A DNA stretch of 64,000 nt from the NCBI RefSeq assembly GCF_034424805.1, contig NZ_JAXOUF010000001.1, positions 310,001 to 374,000 of the forward strand. Direction: 5' to 3'. Below are positions 54,162 through 62,039 of the stretch, piece by piece. The translations under genes were made by a program, and so were the position numbers. Below the pieces are notes generated by a model that was not told where the DNA came from, did not search any database, and saw nothing but the letters and a program-made list of their open reading frames with translations. This stretch comes from Labrys sedimenti (GTDB taxonomy: Bacteria > Pseudomonadota > Alphaproteobacteria > Rhizobiales > Labraceae). How positions within the stretch are numbered: the stretch's first letter is position 1; each line of letters starts with the position of its first letter.

Positions 54162-54199
54162 GCGGCGCCGGACCCGATTTCAGCAGGGTCCGGCGCCGC
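54162..54199. terminator. Terminator-like hairpin between convergent genes
   Basis: Perfect 14-bp arms, GCGGCGCCGGACCC (54162-54175) and GGGTCCGGCGCCGC (54186-54199), 10-nt loop, 14 bp after the hydroxylase stop. No T-tract follows on the plus strand. Confidence 0.6.
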
Positions 54200-54280
54200 A
54201 GGCCATCGTCGTCGCTGCGCGCTTGCCGAAAGCCGCTATCCACTTTCCGGCAGCTTTCGCGACTGCCGTGCCCCTGCTTT

Positions 54281-54709
54281 TCAGGGGGAGGCGGGCTCGG
54301 ATGCCTTCGGCCAATAGGTGCCGAAAGCCCAGATATTGCCTTCCGGATCACGGCAGATGAATTCGCGGCTGCCATAGTCGCGATCGACAGGTTCTTCCTC
54401 GATCTTTGCCCCAGCGGCCTTGGCGCGCTCATGGGCGGCATCGGCGTCGTCGACGGCGATATAGATCGACTTGCCGCCGCCCGATCCCGGCGAGCCGACG
54501 ATCTTGCAGAAATTGTCGTCGCGCGCCGTGCCGAGCATGATCATCGAGGAGCCGAGAGCAAGCTGGGCGTGGTCGACGATGTCGCCATCGCCGTAGCAGG
54601 CGTGCAGGGTGAAGCCGAAGGCCTGCTGCAGCCAGTCGATCATGGCGCGTGCATTGGCATAGCGCAGGGCCGGGTAGAGGCGGGGGGCTTCGGTTGACGA
54701 TGGCGCCAT
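54281..54709 (-). CDS. VOC-family (glyoxalase/bleomycin-resistance-like) protein
   Basis: 142 residues from the ATG at 54709. One VOC module pair: LYPALRYANARAMIDWLQQAFGF at the start, HAQLALGSSMIMLG, then SIYIAVDDADAAHERAKAAGA and the closing RDPEGNIWAFGTYWP. This subgroup (PhnB-like) is usually of unknown substrate. It lies 70 bp downstream of an AraC-type gene in the same direction, a common pairing. Confidence 0.88.
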   Translation of the reverse strand: MAPSSTEAPRLYPALRYANARAMIDWLQQAFGFTLHACYGDGDIVDHAQLALGSSMIMLGTARDDNFCKIVGSPGSGGGKSIYIAVDDADAAHERAKAAGAKIEEEPVDRDYGSREFICRDPEGNIWAFGTYWPKASEPASP

Positions 54710-54779
54710 GGGAAATGTCTCCGTTTGTGGACCGGAGCCGAGTGTGTTCCCGAGGGCGATGGGCGGTCTTGAAGAAATG

Positions 54780-55592
54780 TTACGCGCCGGGGCGCCACGC
54801 CGCCGGCGAACAGCCGGCCAGCGCGGTAAATTCGCGAGTGAGATGCGCCTGATCGGTATAACCGCAAGCCGCCGCGATATCGGCCCAACCCGCTGCCGTG
54901 TCCTTGGCGGCAAGGGCCTGCGCGGCGTTGAAGCGGATGATGCGAGAGACAGATTTCGGAGGCAGTCCGATTTCTTCACGGAAGCTCGCGACCAGGCGCC
55001 GGCGGCTCCAATCGAGTTTTTCCGCCAGTCTGCCGATGCGGACGTCGCCGCCTTTGCGCATGAGCTGGCGGAACGCCCAGCCGATGGCGGGGTTGGCCTG
55101 CGAAGCCTGCCCGAGGCGCGTCCCCACGAAACGCTCGGCGAGATCGAGGCGCGCTTGCCAGGAATTCAGGTCCGCGAGACGCCGGGCGAATTGGCCGATG
55201 CCGGCATCGGCCAGATCATCCAGCGCGACCATGCTGTCGGCCAGCTCGCTCATTGGCAGCCCGAAGAACAGCCGGCCGCCGGGCGGCGTGAAATTGATCT
55301 GGATGCATTCGGCCGCACCATCAGAATCCATGATGATGGGGCCTGCGAACAGGCCGGCAGCAAAGCTGCCATAGCTGTCTGCCAGGGTTGGCGCCCTGCC
55401 GAGACCGATATGGAAAGGGCTGCCGAAATTGATGATCAGCGGCACGGCCAGCGAGGCAGCCTCGGTGAGGCGCTGCATGGCAGCGCCGTTCTCCCGATAG
55501 CCGTAGATCCCGCTGACCAGCCCGCTCAGCCGAGAGGGCGGAGGCCGGTACCAAAAGACAGGCTCGCCCGAACTATTTTGCCCGTGCCCCAT
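54780..55592 (-). CDS. AraC-family transcriptional regulator
   Basis: 270 residues from the ATG at 55592. The C-terminal AraC domain (about 165-265) has the two helix-turn-helix units: IGRLAEKLDWSRRRLVASF and DIAAACGYTDQAHLTREFTALAG. The N-terminal sensor resembles the DUF6597-type AraC effector domain. Likely to regulate itself and the VOC gene behind it. Confidence 0.88.
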   Translation of the reverse strand: MGHGQNSSGEPVFWYRPPPSRLSGLVSGIYGYRENGAAMQRLTEAASLAVPLIINFGSPFHIGLGRAPTLADSYGSFAAGLFAGPIIMDSDGAAECIQINFTPPGGRLFFGLPMSELADSMVALDDLADAGIGQFARRLADLNSWQARLDLAERFVGTRLGQASQANPAIGWAFRQLMRKGGDVRIGRLAEKLDWSRRRLVASFREEIGLPPKSVSRIIRFNAAQALAAKDTAAGWADIAAACGYTDQAHLTREFTALAGCSPAAWRPGA

Positions 55593-55802
55593 CGTCGATC
55601 CTGGTCGATCCTGCAGCCCGCCTGCAGGCAATCGAGCGCGCGATCTTAGGACGATCTGGCTCGCAGGGGGAGTCTTGGCCCGGGTCTAGAGCCTGTCATG
55701 GACCGTGGAGAGCTCATTGGGCGATGGACATGTATCCGAACCCGCCTATGTTTCCTATCAAAAGGCTTTTCTCCCGCACGGCTTGGCCGTATTGTCCGCC
55801 AG

Positions 55803-55831
55803 AACAAACGATCGTTCGTCATAACAAACGA
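55803..55831. promoter_or_regulatory. Operator-like repeats upstream of the XRE-cupin gene
   Basis: AACAAACGA occurs twice, at 55803-55811 and 55823-55831 (20 bp, two helical turns apart), with TCGTTCGT between them in inverted sense, giving the palindrome AACGATCGTT. They end 11 bp before the ATG, a position where an autorepressor would block transcription. Confidence 0.5.
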
Positions 55832-55841
55832 AAGGCTGGCA

Positions 55842-56453
55842 ATGAGTGGGTTGGACAGGCGGGGTGAACTCGATGCGGGCGCGGTTGCGCTATCGGGGCA
55901 ACTCGGCAAGACGGTCCAGCGTCTGCGCAAGGCCTATAATCTCTCGCTGTCGGAACTGGCCGAGCAGTCGGGCGTCGCCAAGTCGATCATCAGTCAGATC
56001 GAGCGCAACGAGACCAACCCCACTTTGGCGACGATCTGGCGTCTGTCCCAGGCTCTCGACGTTTCGATCGAAAGAGTGCTGGGTTCGAGCGACGACGAGC
56101 CCTTCATCGAGAAGACCACCCGTGTCGATACGCCCGTGATTATTTCGGACGATGGCAAGTGCCGTCTGGCGGTGGTCGGCTGGCTGAAGACGGTGGAATG
56201 GTTGCAATGGTATGACTTCAGGGCCGAGCCGGGCGGGGTGCTCGAAAGCGACGCCCATCAGCGCGGCTCGGTCGAATGCCTGTCGATCCTGGCCGGCGTG
56301 GTCGAGGTTGACGTGGCCGGCGTGCGCGAACGGGCGGAGCCCGGCGAGACGCTCCGCTATCGCTGTGACCGCCAGCATGCCATCCGCGTGGTCGGCGACG
56401 AGCCCGTCCACGCCACCATGGTCTGCTTCATGAAGGCGGCCCTCATGGAGTAG
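55842..56453 (+). CDS. XRE-family regulator with C-terminal cupin
   Basis: 203 residues from the ATG at 55842. HTH_3 domain (about 20-80: LRKAYNLSLSELAEQSGVAKS and SQIERNETNPTLATIWRLS) followed by a cupin_2 barrel (about 110-195) with ECLSILAGVVEVDVAG. PuuR-like regulators of this type bind small amines, sugars or similar ligands. The stop lies 11 bp inside the end of the convergent QueA-like gene. Confidence 0.92.
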   Translation: MSGLDRRGELDAGAVALSGQLGKTVQRLRKAYNLSLSELAEQSGVAKSIISQIERNETNPTLATIWRLSQALDVSIERVLGSSDDEPFIEKTTRVDTPVIISDDGKCRLAVVGWLKTVEWLQWYDFRAEPGGVLESDAHQRGSVECLSILAGVVEVDVAGVRERAEPGETLRYRCDRQHAIRVVGDEPVHATMVCFMKAALME

Positions 56454-57549
56454 GGGCCGCCCTTGCCCATAGGGAGGCTGCCGTAAGGCGCCCCGGCTGA
56501 ACTGCGCCCCGTTCTTTTCGCTCCGGCGTCCGGCGCTCGATCAGCACGGAATCGCCGAATTCGTGGGCGCGATAGTTCCAAGCTTCCAGCATCAGGCAGA
56601 CGCGGTCGAGCGTTAGGTCGTCGGCAAAGGCGCGCAGCAGTTCGAAATGGCTTTCGCCCGGCTGATGGACGCCGCTGAGAATGGCATCGACGAGACGAAG
56701 TCTCGATTTCGGCCCGATTCGACCCTGTGCCACGCCGTCGCCGGCCTTGAGGCCGCAGGGGGCTGAGGCGGCATGTTCGAGCGCCCGCACCACGCTGGTG
56801 CCGATGGCGATCACACGTCCGCCGGCGGCTTTCGTGCGCGCGATCGCGGCTGCCGTCGCCGCCGGGATGCGATAGGGCTCGTCGAAGGGAAGGCGCAGAT
56901 CCATGACCGCATCGCCCGTCGAGGAAATGCCGGCGGCGTGCGTCAGGCTGGCAAAGCCGACACCGCGCCGTCGCCAGGCGGCGATCGTGCGCCAATCGAG
57001 CGCAAAACCGGCCGAGGGCGGTTCAAACGCCAAGGGTTCGGCCGCGATCGCCGTCCTCATGTCCCAAAGCGCCAGAGGCTCGGGCACATGGGCATATTGG
57101 ATCGGTCGCCCATGCCGGGCCAGCCCGGCGAGGATACGCTCCGAGGGACCAGAGAAACGCAGCGTTACCAGACGGGGATAACCGTGCAGGCGTTCGACCT
57201 CGGCCATCAGCGGGCCAAGCTCGAGCTTGTCGCCGGCGAACAACTGGGGTGGCGCAGGGCGGTCCTCGGTGCGCATGCGGTGGTCACCCGCCCCGAAGAC
57301 GACGGCGATGAAACGGCTGGGGTTGCCGGCCGCAACCCAGGCGGCAAGCCGGACCTCGATTGCCCTGCCGCTGTCGACATGGCTGCCGGCAAGGCTGGCG
57401 GGCAGGGTGGCTGCATCATTGGCGACGACCAGATCGCCGGAGCTGAATAGCAGCGACAAGGCACTGCGCGACAAATGACGGATCTTGCCGGTGTCGGAGA
57501 CGGCGAGCAGCCGTGCAGCGCCTGGTTCGGGATTGTCGGCGGCGATCAT
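56443..57549 (-). CDS. QueA-like S-adenosylmethionine:tRNA ribosyltransferase-isomerase paralogue
   Basis: 368 residues from the ATG at 57549, which overlaps the SDR stop (ATGA). Family features: SGDLVVANDAATLPASL near the N-terminus (canonical QueA has LNNTRVIPARL), PIQYAHVPEPLALWDMRTA, IGTSVVRALE, and the end YRAHEFGDSVLIE. The canonical GSVAAPTAGLHF motif appears as EPLAFEPPSAGFALDW, so the substrate site is changed. Queuosine QueA adds the ribosyl of SAM to preQ1-tRNA; this is a divergent subfamily, and its link with an SDR suggests another use of SAM or of a nucleoside. No tgt or queC-F genes are near. Confidence 0.82.
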   Translation of the reverse strand: MIAADNPEPGAARLLAVSDTGKIRHLSRSALSLLFSSGDLVVANDAATLPASLAGSHVDSGRAIEVRLAAWVAAGNPSRFIAVVFGAGDHRMRTEDRPAPPQLFAGDKLELGPLMAEVERLHGYPRLVTLRFSGPSERILAGLARHGRPIQYAHVPEPLALWDMRTAIAAEPLAFEPPSAGFALDWRTIAAWRRRGVGFASLTHAAGISSTGDAVMDLRLPFDEPYRIPAATAAAIARTKAAGGRVIAIGTSVVRALEHAASAPCGLKAGDGVAQGRIGPKSRLRLVDAILSGVHQPGESHFELLRAFADDLTLDRVCLMLEAWNYRAHEFGDSVLIERRTPERKERGAVQPGRLTAASLWARAAPTP

Positions 57550-58265
57550 GGCCGGGTCTCCAGGGTCAAGGCGAGGCGCGGTTGATCCAGGCCCAGGGTG
57601 CGTATGATGTCGGCTGCCGCTTCTTCCGGGCGCTTGAGCGCGGATCTGTCGGCCTCCGGAACGGCTTGCGCATGCAGGGGCGTGTCCATGTCGCCGGGAT
57701 CGATGGCAAGGAAGCGCACGCCTTCTTCGCGCGCTTCCTCGGCCCAGATGGCGGTGAGATGCTGCAGCGCAGCCTTGCTGGCGCCATAGGCGCCCCAGCC
57801 GGCACAAGCGTTGACGGCCGCGTCGCTGGTGATGTTGACCACGGCAACGTCGCGCCCCTGCCGTGCCGAGGCTGTGAGGGCACCGAACAGGGCCTTGGTC
57901 AGGCGGAAAGGGCCGACCAGATTGGTCGCGAGGGCTTCCTCCAGTTCCTCGCATTGCGTATCGGCCAGCAAGTCGAGAGGAACCGGCCCGAGGCTGGAGG
58001 CATTGTTGACGAGCAGGTCGAGGCCGCTGAATTTGCCGGTGATCTGCAGGGCGATCGGATGGATATCGGTCTTGCATCCGACATCGCCGATAATGCCGAG
58101 CGCACCGGTTTCCGCGGCCACGCGCTCGACGGCCTCCCTGGTGCGGGCAACGAAGGCGACCTGCGCGCCTCTCCCGGTCAGCGCCCGCACGAGGGCCAGC
58201 CCCAACCCAGAGGTGCCGCCGGTAACGGCGACGCGAAGGCCCTTGAGATCGGTATGAACGCTCAT
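57546..58265 (-). CDS. Short-chain dehydrogenase/reductase
   Basis: 239 residues. Classical SDR: cofactor motif TGGTSGLG (16-23), NNAS, ITSDA with the catalytic Ser, and YGASK. An NAD(P)-binding Arg follows beta2 (VARTREA), favouring NADPH. It is coupled to the QueA-like gene and probably acts in the same pathway; substrate unknown. Confidence 0.9.
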   Translation of the reverse strand: MSVHTDLKGLRVAVTGGTSGLGLALVRALTGRGAQVAFVARTREAVERVAAETGALGIIGDVGCKTDIHPIALQITGKFSGLDLLVNNASSLGPVPLDLLADTQCEELEEALATNLVGPFRLTKALFGALTASARQGRDVAVVNITSDAAVNACAGWGAYGASKAALQHLTAIWAEEAREEGVRFLAIDPGDMDTPLHAQAVPEADRSALKRPEEAAADIIRTLGLDQPRLALTLETRP

Positions 58266-58304
58266 CGATCGAAACTCCCTGAATCACTCAGGTTCGTTTC
58301 ATAC

Positions 58305-58320
58305 AAGTTCAAGTGAACTT
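58305..58320. promoter_or_regulatory. Palindromic operator candidate upstream of the SDR gene
   Basis: AAGTTCA-AG-TGAACTT, perfect 7-bp arms with a 2-bp spacer, 40 bp before the SDR start. Such sites suit MarR/HxlR-type dimers, but no such regulator is adjacent. The local run is AT-rich compared with flanking coding DNA. Confidence 0.45.
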
Positions 58321-58368
58321 TAAGTCAAGTGGCGAAAGGCGGACAGTCAGGGCAAGGTTTTTCGGCAA

Positions 58369-59454
58369 TCATGGCTCCTCGAAGCCGAGTTCGAGCTGGT
58401 CGCTGTCCGAAACTTCCTCCGACGCAAAACCCGATAGAGTGACGCCGAGCAGGCGGATGCCCTTCGTCGGCGGGAACACGCTGCGGATGAGGTCCAGGCT
58501 GACGGATTGCAGGGTTTCCCGGGTGTGCACCGGTGCAGCCCGGGTGCGGCTGCGGGTGGCCTGCTGAAAATCGGCATATTTGATCTTCACCGTCACGGTG
58601 CGGCCGAAGGCTTGGGTTTTCTCGCACCAGGCCCAGACCTCGTCGGCCATGGCGAGGACGCCGGCCTCGATATCCTCGGGCTTCGTCAGGTCGTCGGAGA
58701 ACGTCGTCTCGGAGCCGGAGGATTTGCGCGGGCGGTCCGGCTCCACCGGCCGGTCGTCCTCGCCCCGTGCAATCGCATGGTACCAGGCCCCGGCCTTGCC
58801 GAAATGGCGGACGAGATCCTCCAGGGGCTGTGCCTTGAGGTCGGCGCCGGTCATGATGCCGAGACGGTTCATCTTCTCGGCCGTGACCGGGCCGACACCG
58901 TGGAACTTGGCCACCGACAATGTCTCCACGAAAGCCGGTCCCATGGCGGGGGTGATGACGAACTGGCCATTGGGCTTGCGGTGATCGGAGGCGAGCTTGG
59001 CCAGGAACTTGTTGTAGGAGATGCCGGCCGAGGCGGTGAGGCCGGTTTCCTCGAGAATACGCGTGCGGATGGCCTGCGCCGTCGCTGCCGCGCTGGGCAG
59101 GCCCTGCAAATTCGCGGTGACGTCGAGATAGGCCTCGTCCAGCGACAGAGGCTCGATCAGCGGCGTGAACTCGGCGAAGACGGCGTGGATCTGGCGGGAG
59201 ACGGCGCGATAGACCTCGAAGCGCGGCCTGACGAAGATGAGATCGGGGCAGTTGCGCAGCGCGGTCGAGGAGGGCATGGCGGAACGCACGCCGAAGGCTC
59301 GCGCCTCATAGCTCGCCGCCGCGACCACGCCGCGGCGTTCCGAGTAGCCCACGGCCAGCGGTCGTCCGCGCAATGAGGGATCGTCACGCTGTTCGACGGA
59401 AGCGTAGAAGGCATCCATGTCGATATGGATGATCTTGCGGGTGGGGGCGGACAT
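58369..59454 (-). CDS. dinB: DNA polymerase IV (Y-family)
   Basis: 361 residues. HIDMDAFYASVEQ and SLDEAYLDV carry the catalytic acidic residues; FLAKLASDHRKPNGQ and the helix-hairpin-helix region FHGVGPVTAEKM follow; the little-finger domain ends with LLGVTLSGF. The terminal LELGFEEP resembles a beta-clamp-binding peptide. Makes error-prone translesion synthesis. Normal length for alphaproteobacterial DinB. Confidence 0.94.
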   Translation of the reverse strand: MSAPTRKIIHIDMDAFYASVEQRDDPSLRGRPLAVGYSERRGVVAAASYEARAFGVRSAMPSSTALRNCPDLIFVRPRFEVYRAVSRQIHAVFAEFTPLIEPLSLDEAYLDVTANLQGLPSAAATAQAIRTRILEETGLTASAGISYNKFLAKLASDHRKPNGQFVITPAMGPAFVETLSVAKFHGVGPVTAEKMNRLGIMTGADLKAQPLEDLVRHFGKAGAWYHAIARGEDDRPVEPDRPRKSSGSETTFSDDLTKPEDIEAGVLAMADEVWAWCEKTQAFGRTVTVKIKYADFQQATRSRTRAAPVHTRETLQSVSLDLIRSVFPPTKGIRLLGVTLSGFASEEVSDSDQLELGFEEP

Positions 59455-59494
59455 GGCGACAGTCTATATCAATGGTCGTGATGTTTGACTCGCA

Positions 59495-59579
59495 CGTCAT
59501 TGCGAGCGCAGCGAAGCAATCCAGTCTCCAAAGCGCGCCGCGCGTGCCTCTGGATTGCTTCGCTGCGCTCGCAATGACG
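59495..59579. repeat. Long perfect inverted repeat (rhizobial palindromic element)
   Basis: Perfect 30-bp arms at 59495-59524 and 59550-59579 (starting CGTCATTGCGAGCGCAGCG) with a 25-nt loop rich in CGCG. The CGTCATTGCGAGCGnAGCGAAGCAATCCAG core is a dispersed element in many alphaproteobacterial genomes. It stands between dinB and a TetR-type gene's 3' end. Confidence 0.8.
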
Positions 59580-59695
59580 GTGCCTGATCGGTCAAGTCGC
59601 AATGCCGTTGCTATTGGCAGAGCTGCAGCGGTGATGGGGAGTGCGGGCAAGGGCAGCCTGCGTTCCGACACCCCTCTGCGGAACCGCGGCCATCA

Positions 59696-60307
59696 TCAGA
59701 ACTCCTTCGCCAAAAGGCCGAAACTTTCTTCGACATAGTGGGCGAGAGGACGCGCAGCTTCGCTCTGCTTCCATCTCTCCAGGGCGAGCCGCAAGGTGCC
59801 CATGGCCACCATCGCCACCAGCCGAAGCCCGTCCCGCCGTTCGGGGGAAGGCCATAGCTCGCACATCGCCTCCAGCAGGATGCGCTCGGTCTCGACGAAG
59901 CCGGCCTCCTTGCGTGCGCGCAGGGCCTCGGTCGATTGCATCAGGCGGTCGAAAACGATGGACTCCTTGGTCTCGCGCCGGGAAGCAAGCTTGATCAGGC
60001 AGTGTTGGACGGCAGCCAGCGGGCGCTGCTCGGGGGACTCCGCCAGCATGGCCGGCTTGAGTTCTTCCCGGAAACCACCATCATGCGCGGCCAGCAGGAC
60101 GTCTTCCTTCGATTTGAAATAGTAGAAGAAGGTCCGGCGCGAGATGCCGGATGCCTGCGCGATCGCCTCGAGCGTCGTGCCGTCATAGCCATGTTTCACG
60201 AACAGTTTCAGGCCTTCTTCGACGATGCGCCCGGACGTTTCTCGCCGCTTGCGCTCCCGCAGGCCCTGCGGCTTTGGCGAGAGGTCTTCCATGCGAAACG
60301 GCTCCAT
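59696..60307 (-). CDS. TetR-family transcriptional regulator
   Basis: 203 residues from the ATG at 60307, after agaggtga. Helix-turn-helix: TLEAIAQASGISRRTFFYYFKSKED. The ligand domain (about 80-200) is not assignable. Divergent from a flavin monooxygenase gene; the 172-bp gap holds two TetR-type palindromes. Confidence 0.92.
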   Translation of the reverse strand: MEPFRMEDLSPKPQGLRERKRRETSGRIVEEGLKLFVKHGYDGTTLEAIAQASGISRRTFFYYFKSKEDVLLAAHDGGFREELKPAMLAESPEQRPLAAVQHCLIKLASRRETKESIVFDRLMQSTEALRARKEAGFVETERILLEAMCELWPSPERRDGLRLVAMVAMGTLRLALERWKQSEAARPLAHYVEESFGLLAKEF

Positions 60308-60323
60308 CGTCACCTCTTGCAAA

Positions 60324-60358
60324 ATTACACTGAGTGTAATAAAAAATCGCACTCAGTG
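60324..60358. promoter_or_regulatory. Tandem TetR-type operators
   Basis: ATTACACT-G-AGTGTAAT (60324-60340, perfect 8-bp arms) and CACT-C-AGTG (60350-60358, extending imperfectly to TACACT) are centred 22 bp apart, i.e. two helical turns. Both share the ACACTnAGTGT core. They lie between the divergent starts. Confidence 0.65.
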
Positions 60359-60479
60359 TAGTTTTATAACGGTATTGGTGACATGCCTCAAGCGATGATT
60401 GGGGCCGCTATGGCGCCTTTCGCCAGGGCGCTGCTGGGGTGCAGACCTGCATTCACCAGCGCGATGGAGGATCTATCCC

Positions 60480-62003
60480 TTGCTGTATGATGTCGTGATT
60501 GCCGGCGGAGGACCGGTCGGCCTGTTCCTGGCCTGTGAGCTGCGCCTTGCGGATCTGTCCGTATTGGTGCTGGAGCAGAACGAATATCCGCAATCCCCCC
60601 TGAAGCGGCTTCCCTTCGGCTTGAGGGGCTTGTCGGTGCCTACGGCGGAAGCTTTCTACCGTCGCGGCTTGCTGGACGATATCGCGTCCTCGCAGCCCGC
60701 GAAGGACGGTTCAGGCCGCGCTGCCCAGGCTGCTGCCCATTGGATGCAGCAGTCCCGCCGACCCGGCGGACATTTCGCCGGCATCCAGTTCTTCCATGAC
60801 AACATCGATGCTTCGAAATGGCCCTATCGCCTGCCGAGCCCGGCCACTTCCGGCCTTGCGGTCACGATGGAGCATCTCGAAACCGTCCTGGCCGCGCGCG
60901 CCCATGCCATGGGCGTGGAGATCAGGCGGGGCATTGGTGTCGAGGGCTTCGATCAATCGGACGAGGACGTGGCCATTCGTGCCGGCACTTCGACTTTGCG
61001 CGGGGGCTGGCTGGTCGGTTGCGACGGGGGCCGCAGCACGGTGCGCAAGGCCGGCGGCTTTGGGTTCGCCGGCACCGACCCCGAATTCACCGGCTATTCC
61101 GTTGACGTCGAAACGGCCGATCCGGACGGGCTCAGTCCGGGCCGCCACTACACGCCGACGGGCATGTATACCTATTCACCACCCGGGACGATCGCGATGG
61201 TCGATTTCGACGGCGGCGCCTGCCATCGAAGCCAGGCGATCACGCTCGACCATGTCCAGGCGGTACTTCGGCGTGTCTCCGGCACCGATGTCACCCTGAC
61301 CACCCTCAAGCGCGCCGCGACATGGACGGATCGCGCCTATCAAGCGACGGCATATCGGAAAGGGCGGGTGCTGTTGGCCGGCGATGCCGCCCATATTCAT
61401 TCTCCGCTGGGTGGCCAGGGCCTCAATCTTGGGCTTGGCGATGCGATGAATCTCGGCTGGAAGCTGGCCGCCATGATCCGGGGTGATGCCCCGGCCGGTC
61501 TGCTCGACAGCTATTTCGAGGAACGGCATCCGGTGGGTGCGCGAATCCTCGACTGGTCCCGCGCCCAGGTTGCGATCATGCGGCCGACCGCCAGCACGCG
61601 CGCGCTCGAAGCCATCATCCGCGACCTCGTCGAGACGCGCGACGGCGCGACCTATTTCGCCGAACGGGTGTGGGGCGTGTCTCTGCGCTACGATCTCGGC
61701 GACAGCCATCCGCTGGTGGGCCGCAGCGCACCCGATTTCGAGCTGAGGGAGGGGGGGAGGCTTGCCGAGCTCCTCAGGGCAGGCAAAGGCATTTTCCTGG
61801 ACTTCGATGCCCGGCCGCAGCGGCGAGCCCTTGCATCGCGCTGGAACGACCGGATCGACTATGTCGCCGGTGACGTCCATGACCGGCTCGGTCTGAGCGC
61901 CGTGCTGGTCCGCCCCGATGGCGTCGTCGCCTGGGCCAGCGAGGCCGGGCAGGGGCCCGAGGAGGCCTCCAAGGCCCTGTCGCGGTGGTTCGGCGCCCGG
62001 TGA
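60480..62003 (+). CDS. FAD-dependent aromatic-ring hydroxylase-type monooxygenase
   Basis: 507 residues from a TTG at 60480 (LLYDVVIAGGGPVGLF), preceded by atggagg; longer starts would add residues before the FAD fold that look non-coding. FAD site GGGPVG, the DG fingerprint as VGCDGGRSTVRKA, and RVLLAGDAAHIHSPLGGQGLNLGLGDA (quoted in part) as the second FAD motif, all as in PheA/TfdB/MhpA enzymes. C-terminal thioredoxin-like tail (about 410-507), also typical. Hydroxylates an aromatic or polyketide-like substrate, which is unknown. Probably repressed by the divergent TetR. Confidence 0.88.
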   Translation: MLYDVVIAGGGPVGLFLACELRLADLSVLVLEQNEYPQSPLKRLPFGLRGLSVPTAEAFYRRGLLDDIASSQPAKDGSGRAAQAAAHWMQQSRRPGGHFAGIQFFHDNIDASKWPYRLPSPATSGLAVTMEHLETVLAARAHAMGVEIRRGIGVEGFDQSDEDVAIRAGTSTLRGGWLVGCDGGRSTVRKAGGFGFAGTDPEFTGYSVDVETADPDGLSPGRHYTPTGMYTYSPPGTIAMVDFDGGACHRSQAITLDHVQAVLRRVSGTDVTLTTLKRAATWTDRAYQATAYRKGRVLLAGDAAHIHSPLGGQGLNLGLGDAMNLGWKLAAMIRGDAPAGLLDSYFEERHPVGARILDWSRAQVAIMRPTASTRALEAIIRDLVETRDGATYFAERVWGVSLRYDLGDSHPLVGRSAPDFELREGGRLAELLRAGKGIFLDFDARPQRRALASRWNDRIDYVAGDVHDRLGLSAVLVRPDGVVAWASEAGQGPEEASKALSRWFGAR

Positions 62004-62039
62004 GGCTCGACGTTCGTCGCATCGCTACGTCGAACGGCC

